DNA of 31,341 nt. Source: a virus. The translations under genes and the position numbers were made by a program. This document shows positions 14,099-21,455 of the stretch, piece by piece; the stretch's first letter is position 1, and each line of letters opens with the position of its first letter. The notes under the pieces were generated by a model. That model worked only from the letters and a program-made list of their open reading frames with translations. It was not told the DNA's origin and made no database searches. The DNA lies in IMG/VR virus record IMGVR_UViG_3300044225_001647, positions 1 through 31,341 of that record; one strand, written 5' to 3'.

Positions 14099-16207
14099 AT
14101 GGCAAGTAAACAAGTAAATATTGACATCATAGCGAAGGATAAAACCCGACAAGCTATGCAAAGTGCGACAACGAATGTCGACAAAATGAAAAATGCAGTA
14201 TTTAATTTGCGAAATGCACTAATCGGCTTGGGTGCTGGGGTTGCAATTAAATCTTTTATTGATGTTGGTAAACAAGTTGAATCTTTACAAATCAGATTAA
14301 AATTTTTATTTGGAAGTGTCGATGAAGGTGCGAAGGCTTTTGATGTCATGGCAAAGTTTGCTTCTAAAGTGCCTTTTAGTTTACAACAAATTCAACAGGG
14401 TGCGGGTAATTTAGCAGTCGTAAGTAAAAATGCCGAAGAATTACAAGAAATGCTTCAGATTACTGGAAGGGTTGCTTCTGTTACTGGTTTGGATTTTAGA
14501 ACTACAGCAGAACAAATTCAAAGGTCTTTTTCTGCTGGTGTAGCAAGTGCAGATATTTTTCGTGAAAGAGGTGTTAGGGATTTACTTGGATTTAAAGCTG
14601 GTGCAACAGTTACAGCAGAAGAAACAGCCGAAGCATTTAGAAGGGTTTTTGGTGCAAATGGTAGATTTGCAAATGCAACAAAAGATTTAGCTGAAACATT
14701 AGAGGGGACACTTTCGATGATAGGCGATAAGTTTTTTAACTTTCAAAAAGCTGTAGCCGAAGCGTTTTTTGTAGGATTAAAAAGGGAATTTGGTGCATTA
14801 GATAAAGCCCTTGAAGATAATCAAAAAACTATTGATGATATTGCAAAATCTATTGGTGAGGGTTTATCTACAGCAGTTATAAAAGCTGGTGAAGCAGTTC
14901 GATTTATAAAAGATAACTTTGAATTGTTAAAAGCACTTGGTATAGCGATTGTAGTTGGTAAAATTGCAACCGCTTTTATAAGTTTAGCAACAGCAATAAC
15001 AACAGCAAAAGGTGCTTTATTAGCATTTAATAGAGTTTCAAGAACTTCAATTATTGGTGCTTTTGTTGGTATCACTACAGCCATTTTGTTTATGAACGAT
15101 GCAATGGCAAAAGGAGAAAAGCCAACGAAAAAATTAAATGATTTATTGAAAGAAAAAAAGCGACTTGAAGAAATATTAGCAAAAACAAATGGTGTAAATA
15201 CTCAAAGTTTAAAAAATCATATAAAATTTATTGAATTAGAGATAAAAAAAATCAAAGAAGCTGAAGAAGCCCTTGCTCTACAAAAAGAGCAAAAAGATAA
15301 AATAATTGCTCAATCTAAAAATTATGTTGATGCAATAATGAGGGAAGCAAAAGCACTTGAAGCAGTAAAAAATGCACAACCAAAACCCACAGATGGAACA
15401 GCTTTTGGAATTGATGCCAGTTTACCAAGTGTTAAACCACAAGCATTAATAGATGAAGAAAAATTAGATGCTATAAAACAAATGGCAAAACTTGAAATGG
15501 ATATTATGACACAACTTCATAATGACAAAATTAAATCAATAATGGAGAATGATGAATTACAAGCTGAACTTGATAGAATAAGAGCAGATAAAAAAATACA
15601 ACTTGCACACGATACAGCACGAAAAGAATTAGAAATTCAAAAACAAGTCATGTCACAAACTATGCAATTATTAAAAGCTGGTAGGGCTGGTGAAATAAAT
15701 GTTGAAAAATTAACAGGTGAACAAAAAACTGATTTAGCAGTAAAGGTTGGAAGGGAAGCATTAGCCGAAATGGCAAGACATAATGAAAAAGCATTTAAAT
15801 TAAACAAAGCTTTTAATATGGCAGAAGCGATTATGTCAACCGCTAGAGGTGTTGCAAAAGCATTGCCGAATATACCATTAGCCATAGCAATAGGTGCTTT
15901 AGGTGCGGTTCAAATAGCCACGATTGCTAAAACAAAATATCAAGGAAGAAGGCTTGGCGGTAGAATGAACAAGGGTGAACCTTATATGGTAGGTGAAGCT
16001 GGTGCAGAAATGGTTGTTCCCGATGCCCCAAGTACAGTTATACCAAACAGTAAGTTAAATTCAGTAAGTCAGCCCGTTACAGTAAATTTTAACATAAATA
16101 CTGTTGATGCTAGAGGTTTTAATGAATTATTGGTAAACAGTAGAGGTACGATTGTAAATTTAATTAATAGTGCAGTAAATGAAAAAGGTAAAATGGCGAT
16201 AGTATGA
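14099..16207 (+). CDS. Tail tape measure protein
   Basis: A 702-aa helical protein. The N-terminus has DIIAKDKTRQAMQSATTNVD, and hydrophobic segments occur at about 40-55, 280-320 and 320-335. TMP signatures are present: AKFASKVPFSLQQIQQGAGN, TEEQIQRSFSAG-like repeats, and a C-terminal MNKGEPYMVGEAGAEMVVPD with 'TVIPN'. It sets the tail length and is ejected ahead of DNA; at 702 aa the tail would be roughly 100 nm at about 0.15 nm per residue. The start is immediately after the gpGT stop. The C-terminus is followed by an ATGA overlap with the next gene. Confidence 0.93.
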   Translation: MASKQVNIDIIAKDKTRQAMQSATTNVDKMKNAVFNLRNALIGLGAGVAIKSFIDVGKQVESLQIRLKFLFGSVDEGAKAFDVMAKFASKVPFSLQQIQQGAGNLAVVSKNAEELQEMLQITGRVASVTGLDFRTTAEQIQRSFSAGVASADIFRERGVRDLLGFKAGATVTAEETAEAFRRVFGANGRFANATKDLAETLEGTLSMIGDKFFNFQKAVAEAFFVGLKREFGALDKALEDNQKTIDDIAKSIGEGLSTAVIKAGEAVRFIKDNFELLKALGIAIVVGKIATAFISLATAITTAKGALLAFNRVSRTSIIGAFVGITTAILFMNDAMAKGEKPTKKLNDLLKEKKRLEEILAKTNGVNTQSLKNHIKFIELEIKKIKEAEEALALQKEQKDKIIAQSKNYVDAIMREAKALEAVKNAQPKPTDGTAFGIDASLPSVKPQALIDEEKLDAIKQMAKLEMDIMTQLHNDKIKSIMENDELQAELDRIRADKKIQLAHDTARKELEIQKQVMSQTMQLLKAGRAGEINVEKLTGEQKTDLAVKVGREALAEMARHNEKAFKLNKAFNMAEAIMSTARGVAKALPNIPLAIAIGALGAVQIATIAKTKYQGRRLGGRMNKGEPYMVGEAGAEMVVPDAPSTVIPNSKLNSVSQPVTVNFNINTVDARGFNELLVNSRGTIVNLINSAVNEKGKMAIV

Positions 16208-16812
16208 GCGGGGCGTTACCAAACACAGATTTTATGGCGATAAATCTAAAAAGTAATCAAAAAACTTTGTTTAGTGAAACAGATAGTGGCAAGACTTTTA
16301 GAAGGCAAGTTCAAGGTCAGCATTTTAGTTTTACAATACAATATCAGCCGATGACACGGGCAGATTTTGCCCCAATACAGGCTTTTATTATGGCACAAAG
16401 GTCAAGAAAAGAAGATTTTACAGTTACTTTTCCTAGTTATTTCAATGCTTTAGGAAATGAAACTGGCACATTACTTGTCAATGGAAGTCATGCTGTTGCA
16501 GATACAACAATAGCCATAGATGGTTTTGCTGGTGATGGTGCTGGAAGATTGAAAGCTGGTGATTTTATTAAATTTGCACATGATAAAGTTTATATGGTTG
16601 TTCAAGATGTAACTTCATCAAGCAATTCTGCAACAGTAACAATAGAACCACCATTGAGGGAAGCATTAGCAGATAATAGTTCGGTAACTTATGATAGTGT
16701 TCCATTTAAAGTTTATCTTACAAGTGATGTTCAAGAATTTAGCACAAGTTCAAATGATAAAAATGGTAATTTACTTTTTTCTTATGAATTCGATGTTCGA
16801 GAAAGTTTATAG
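16204..16812 (+). CDS. Distal-tail-type minor tail protein
   Basis: A 202-aa beta-rich protein directly after the tape measure. It contains MAINLKSNQKTLFSETDSG, RRQVQGQHFSFTIQYQPMTR, then FIMAQRSRKEDFTVTFPSYF, and a C-terminal SYEFDVRESL strand. A duplicated SH3-like stretch (VNGSHAVADTTIAIDGFAGD, LKAGDFIKFAHDKVYMV) is seen in its centre, a module found in minor tail proteins of this size from marine siphoviruses. It likely forms the tail-tip ring connecting the tube to the DUF2163-like protein. Start overlaps the TMP stop. Confidence 0.72.
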   Translation: MSGALPNTDFMAINLKSNQKTLFSETDSGKTFRRQVQGQHFSFTIQYQPMTRADFAPIQAFIMAQRSRKEDFTVTFPSYFNALGNETGTLLVNGSHAVADTTIAIDGFAGDGAGRLKAGDFIKFAHDKVYMVVQDVTSSSNSATVTIEPPLREALADNSSVTYDSVPFKVYLTSDVQEFSTSSNDKNGNLLFSYEFDVRESL

Positions 16813-17378
16813 TGGCTAGAGGTCTATCAAGTGCAGTAAAAACAGAATTAGCAACGGGGAATATTGACCCTGTTTTGTTAATTGAACTTGGTTTTTCTAC
16901 ACCAGTATATTTAACAAATGCTAGTTTTGATGTTGTCTCTAGTATTTCGGGTTCGTCAAGAACATATTCAGCAAATGGACATTTGAGAAATATTACAACT
17001 GTAAGCGAAACAAACAATCCAACAAAAAATTCTTTGATTGTAAGTTTATCGGGTGTTGACCAAACTTATATAGCTGGTGCATTAAATGAAAATATTATAA
17101 ATGATAATGTTTATGTGTATAGAGGGTTTTTTGATACAAATTTTTCTCTAATAGCAGACCCTTTTTTATTATTTTATGGCACAATAGATAGTTTTAAAAT
17201 TAGTGATAACACACAAAAAGCAACATTAAATCTTACAGCAACATCACATTGGGGAAACTTTTCAAAAACAAATGGAAGAACAACAACTGATAATTCACAA
17301 CAAAGATTTTTCAGCGGTGATAAAGGTATGGAATTTTCTGCATTAACTGTTCGTGATATTAAGTGGGGCAGATTATGA
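16812..17378 (+). CDS. Minor tail protein, DUF2163-like
   Basis: A 188-aa protein starting at GTG 16812, overlapping the preceding TAG. It reads MARGLSSAVKTELATGNIDP, VLLIELGFSTPVYLTNA, then ITTVSETNNPTKNSLIVSLS and FYGTIDSFKISDNTQKATLN, ending in IKWGRL. The arrangement 'v..el.tG...p..l.e..f' with a later 'G.i...ki.d....a.l...' resembles DUF2163 tail-tip proteins of gene transfer agents and lambda gpL-like proteins. It builds the tail tip between the distal tail protein and the J-like protein. A lambda gpL-type iron-sulphur Cys set is not present. Confidence 0.75.
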   Translation: MARGLSSAVKTELATGNIDPVLLIELGFSTPVYLTNASFDVVSSISGSSRTYSANGHLRNITTVSETNNPTKNSLIVSLSGVDQTYIAGALNENIINDNVYVYRGFFDTNFSLIADPFLLFYGTIDSFKISDNTQKATLNLTATSHWGNFSKTNGRTTTDNSQQRFFSGDKGMEFSALTVRDIKWGRL

Positions 17379-17815
17379 GTATACATTTATACAATGCAGA
17401 AAAAAAAGATATTCAAATTGTTTGCGATTTACTTAAAACATTTAAAGATGAAGATTTACAAAATTTAGATTATCCCGAAGTTGATGATAAAAAATTAGAA
17501 AATTTTATAAATGTTATGTTGGTAAAGGGAAAAGTAATTCTTCTAAAAGATTTAGATTTAGATGATATTTTAGGTTGTGCAATTTTCAATAAAACAGAAT
17601 ATTGGTTTAGTAAAAGTGAATGTATTCATATACATACAATTTACATTAAAAAGAATTACAGAAATTTTAAATTAGTCACAGCTTTATTTGAATCTATAAA
17701 AAAAGTTTCTGATAATTTGCCGATGTATTTACCTGTAACAAGCGGTTTAAATATTGACCCAGTATTTAATAAATTAGGTTTTAAAAACTTAGGTTCAAAT
17801 TGGAGATATAATTAA
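17375..17815 (+). CDS. GNAT-like acetyltransferase in tail-tip cluster
   Basis: A 146-aa protein starting at ATG 17375 (ATGA overlap with the upstream stop; the GTG 12 bases earlier is less likely). The GNAT pattern is visible: an N-terminal strand-helix (HLYNAEKKDIQIVCDLLKTF), DILGCAIFNKTEYWF, the central IHIHTIYIKKNYRNFKLVTA (strand beta4 plus the acetyl-CoA loop region) and NKLGFKNLGSNWRYN at the end. The usual R/Q-x-x-G-x-G/A loop is degenerate (YRNFKLV), so activity is uncertain. It stands where tail-tip NlpC/P60 peptidases normally occur, directly before the J-like protein. Confidence 0.72.
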   Translation: MSIHLYNAEKKDIQIVCDLLKTFKDEDLQNLDYPEVDDKKLENFINVMLVKGKVILLKDLDLDDILGCAIFNKTEYWFSKSECIHIHTIYIKKNYRNFKLVTALFESIKKVSDNLPMYLPVTSGLNIDPVFNKLGFKNLGSNWRYN

Positions 17816-20700
17816 TGTGTAATCCATTTGAAGCTATAGTTGATGTAATAGAAGATGTCGTAGATGTAGTTGTAGATGTTGTTGAAGATGTTATTGGTTG
17901 GCTTGTTCCTATGCCCGATATTCCCGATTTTGGGGAAAATTTACAAGAACAAAATGCAAGGGGTGTTTTAGTCAATAAAATAAATGCAAATGCACATATC
18001 CCTATTATTTACGGAACAAGAAAAGTCGGTGGTAATATTGTTTTTTTAGAAACATCGGGAACAGATAATCAATATCTTTACATGGCGTTAGTATTAAGTG
18101 AAGGCGAAATAAATGCTGTTTCATCATTAATAATAAATGATAATACAGTTACTTTAAGTGGTGCATTAACCGATGGAACACAAAGAACTGTAGCAAGTAG
18201 TGATGCTAATTTTTATTCGGGAAGCAGTTTAATAACTGTAGAAGCACATTTTGGAACAGATAGTCAAACAGCTTCAATATTATTATCAACTTTATCTTCA
18301 TGGACAAGCAACCATAGATTAAGAGGTTTGGCATATTTAGCATTAAGATTTGAATGGAATCAAGATAAGTTTGGTTCATTACCAACTGTTCAAGCTATAG
18401 TGCAAGGTAAAAAGGTTTATAATCCAAATCTTGATAGCACAGTAACAGGCGGAAGCGGAAGCCATAGAGCCGACACAAGCACAACATGGGAATATTCAGA
18501 CAATCCAATATATCAATTATTAGATTACTTGCGAAACGATAGATTTGGTATGGGAATAGCAAACAGCTATTTTGATACAAATTTTGCAGATTGGCAAGTT
18601 GCGGCAGATGTTTGTGATACCAATATAACCCCTTATAGTGGGGCAAGTCAGATTGATTTGATGGATAGCCATACAGTTGTAGACACTTCAAAAAAAGCTA
18701 TTGATAATGTTAGAGATTTTATTAGAGGTTCAAGGTCTTACTTAAATTTTTCTGCGGGTAAATATAATATTTTAGTAGAAACAACAGGTTCAGCTTCAAT
18801 CACATTAACAGAAGATAATATTATTGGAGGTATATCGGTACAAAGTAAAAATAAAAATTCAAGATATAATAGGGTTATTGTAAGTTTTATTAATCCCGAT
18901 AAAAATTATCAATCAGACACAGCACAATTTCCACCAGTAGATGAAACTGGTTTGGCAAGTGCAGACCAACACGCTACTATGAAAACAGCAGATGGCGGGT
19001 TACTTTTAGAAGGTAGGTTTGATTTTTCTATGTTTACAAGCCCATATCAAGCCCAAGAGATGGCAGAAATCATTTTAAGGCGGTCTAGGTCAAGTTTAGA
19101 TATATCCCTCACAGCAGACGCTACCGCCCTTGATTTGGCAATTGGTGATTTGGTAAATATTACTCATGCAACACCAGCATTTTCAGCAAAAGCATTTAGG
19201 GTGCAAGGTCTTTCTATAAATCCCGACCATACTGTTAGTTTACAATGTTCAGAACATCAAGACAGTTTTTATACTTTTGGAACACAGCAAGAAGTTCCAA
19301 CAATTCCATCTACAACATTGCCAAATGTTTTTACAGTTCAGCCCCCAGCAAGTGTAACATTATCAGACCAGTTAATCGAGTATAATGACGGAACTGTTAT
19401 TGTTGCTTTAGATATAGCAATCGGTGCAAGTACAGATAATTTTATAGATTTCTACCAAGTGGAATATAAACTTAGTTCCGATAGTAATTTTATTATTTAT
19501 GCACAAGGTTCGGGTTTAAATCATCGGGTTTTAAATGTGATTGACCAGCAAACTTATGATGTAAGGGTTAAGGCTGTAAACACGATTGGAGTTTCTTCAA
19601 CATATGTTTCTGCACAAAGAACGATAGTTGGTGCAATAGCCCCGCCTTCAGATGTTACAGATTTTTCAGCTAATGTAAGTGGTCAAGAAGTACATTTATC
19701 ATGGGAAGCTGTAGGCGATTTAGATTTAGCTTTTTACAATATTAGATTTTCAGAAGAAACAGATGGTACGGCAGATTGGCAAAATTCTGTTGCTTTAGTA
19801 GAAAAGGTTTCAAGACCAGCCACATCAGTAACAGTTCCCGCAAGACAAGGAACTTATCTTATAAAAGCAGTTGATAAACTTGGAAATTTTAGTTCAAATG
19901 CAACAGCAATCATATCAAATGTAACTAGCACATTAAATTTTAATCAAATAACCACACAATCAGAACACCCTACATTTAGCGGAACAAAAACAGATGTTGT
20001 TTTATTAGATGGTTCTTTAGAATTAGATTCATCAGAATTATTTGATAGTGCAAGTGGTCTATTTGATGCCGATACAACTAGATTTTTTGATAGTGGTGCT
20101 TCAAGTTCCGATTTTGTTTCATCGGGTAATTATGAATTTGCGAACGTAATTGATATTGGGGCAAAACATACAGCAAGAATAACAGCTTCCTTAACCCAAA
20201 CATCAGATAACCCCGATGATTTATTTGATAATAGAAGTGGAAATTTTGATGATGCAAGTTCAAATTTTGATGGAGACACACCCGCTAATTGTAATGCACA
20301 TTTAGAAATAGCAACAAGTGATGATAACAGTACATATACAGATTTTAGAGGTTTTGTTATTGGTGAATATGAAGCAAGATATTTTAAATTTAGGGTTGTG
20401 TTAATTTCAAGAGATAATGCAAGTACACCTGTCGTTTCGGAAGTAACTGTGACAATAGACATGATTGATAGAATATTTAGTGGAAACGATATAGTTTCGG
20501 GTACAGGCACAAAGTCAATAACATTTACAAATCCATTTAAAAGTTCAAATTATGCTGTAGGTGTTACTGGTCAAGGAATGGCAACTGGTGATTATTTCAC
20601 AGTATCAAATAAATCTATTAATGGTTTTGACGTTGCATTTTTTAATAGTTCAAATACTGGTGTTTCCAAAACTTTCGATTTTATTGCAAAAGGCTTTTAA
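17815..20700 (+). CDS. Tail tip host-specificity protein (J-like)
   Basis: A 961-aa receptor-interaction hub. The N-terminus has a Val/Asp repeat (VIEDVVDVVVDVVEDVIGW), then ARGVLVNKINANAHIPIIYG and a large baseplate-hub region with NPIYQLLDYLRNDRFGMGI and FDFSMFTSPYQAQEMAEIIL (phage-tail_3 type). Two fibronectin-III-like domains follow at about 505-600 and 605-700, and then a beta-rich tip with ELFDSASGLFDADTTRFFD and repeats of 'LFD...G.FD'. It caps the tail and probably contacts the cell surface. It is directly followed by two fibre genes. Confidence 0.88.
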   Translation: MCNPFEAIVDVIEDVVDVVVDVVEDVIGWLVPMPDIPDFGENLQEQNARGVLVNKINANAHIPIIYGTRKVGGNIVFLETSGTDNQYLYMALVLSEGEINAVSSLIINDNTVTLSGALTDGTQRTVASSDANFYSGSSLITVEAHFGTDSQTASILLSTLSSWTSNHRLRGLAYLALRFEWNQDKFGSLPTVQAIVQGKKVYNPNLDSTVTGGSGSHRADTSTTWEYSDNPIYQLLDYLRNDRFGMGIANSYFDTNFADWQVAADVCDTNITPYSGASQIDLMDSHTVVDTSKKAIDNVRDFIRGSRSYLNFSAGKYNILVETTGSASITLTEDNIIGGISVQSKNKNSRYNRVIVSFINPDKNYQSDTAQFPPVDETGLASADQHATMKTADGGLLLEGRFDFSMFTSPYQAQEMAEIILRRSRSSLDISLTADATALDLAIGDLVNITHATPAFSAKAFRVQGLSINPDHTVSLQCSEHQDSFYTFGTQQEVPTIPSTTLPNVFTVQPPASVTLSDQLIEYNDGTVIVALDIAIGASTDNFIDFYQVEYKLSSDSNFIIYAQGSGLNHRVLNVIDQQTYDVRVKAVNTIGVSSTYVSAQRTIVGAIAPPSDVTDFSANVSGQEVHLSWEAVGDLDLAFYNIRFSEETDGTADWQNSVALVEKVSRPATSVTVPARQGTYLIKAVDKLGNFSSNATAIISNVTSTLNFNQITTQSEHPTFSGTKTDVVLLDGSLELDSSELFDSASGLFDADTTRFFDSGASSSDFVSSGNYEFANVIDIGAKHTARITASLTQTSDNPDDLFDNRSGNFDDASSNFDGDTPANCNAHLEIATSDDNSTYTDFRGFVIGEYEARYFKFRVVLISRDNASTPVVSEVTVTIDMIDRIFSGNDIVSGTGTKSITFTNPFKSSNYAVGVTGQGMATGDYFTVSNKSINGFDVAFFNSSNTGVSKTFDFIAKGF

Positions 20701-20717
20701 AAGGAGTATAAATAATT

Positions 20718-21455
20718 ATGGCTTATCCAACTTCATCAAGACCTAGTGACCTTCAAGTTGCTAATCAATCATTTCCATCATTTAGAAGTGATTTAAATTT
20801 AATTTTAGAACACGTTACACAGAATCATGCTGGAACATCAAGACCAAGTTATATAAATCATGGCATGATGTGGCTTGATACAACAGATTCAGCAAACCCT
20901 ATTTTGAAATTTTATGATGGTACAGATGATATTACTTTCGCAACTTTTAACACATCTGCTAACACAGTAAACGTATCAGATTCATCAACAGACGTAGTTG
21001 GTGATACTTCACCACAATTAGGTGGCAATCTTGATGTTAATGGAAACAGCATTGTCAGTACAAGTAATGGCGATATAAATTTAACACCTAATGGAACTGG
21101 AAGAATTGTTTTAGGTAATGCAACTGTTACTGCTACTGAAACTGCAACAATATCTACAAGTAAAACCTTAGACTTTGATACTAATCAAAACTTTATCCTT
21201 ACTTTAGGTAGTGGTGCAAATACTTTAGCTAACCCAACAACTGAAGCGTCAAATGTAGGTCAAACAGGTGCAATGATATTTATTCAGCCAAGTTCGGGTA
21301 GTGCTGGAACAGTTTCTTTAGGCACAGATTATGAAACTGTTGGTGGAAGTGGTTTAACTTTATCAAGTGCTAATAGTGCTTATGATGTAGTTCCTTATAT
21401 GATTAAAGCGGATAATTCTATTTTACTTGGCACACCTCAGTTGGCTTTCAGCTAA
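20718..21455 (+). CDS. Tail fibre protein with LGGNLDVNGNSI repeat motif
   Basis: A 245-aa fibre. It contains MMWLDTTDSANPILKFYDGT (a typical adapter seen in phage fibres), then TSPQLGGNLDVNGNSIVS, GDINLTPNGTGRIVLGNATV and a beta-rich glycine tail. The 'LGGnLDvNgnsI.......I.l.PNGtG.v' motif is widespread in phage tail fibres and probably builds a triple beta-helix stalk. AAAAGGAGTATAAATA precedes the ATG. Its base words match the rest of the genome (TCGGG at 21294), unlike the next gene. Confidence 0.85.
   Translation: MAYPTSSRPSDLQVANQSFPSFRSDLNLILEHVTQNHAGTSRPSYINHGMMWLDTTDSANPILKFYDGTDDITFATFNTSANTVNVSDSSTDVVGDTSPQLGGNLDVNGNSIVSTSNGDINLTPNGTGRIVLGNATVTATETATISTSKTLDFDTNQNFILTLGSGANTLANPTTEASNVGQTGAMIFIQPSSGSAGTVSLGTDYETVGGSGLTLSSANSAYDVVPYMIKADNSILLGTPQLAFS

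Noticed and set aside
20130-20510. Long open frames on the minus strand opposite the J-like and scaffold genes.
   Set aside because: They are shadows of strongly supported plus-strand genes, with no ribosome-binding sites or family features.
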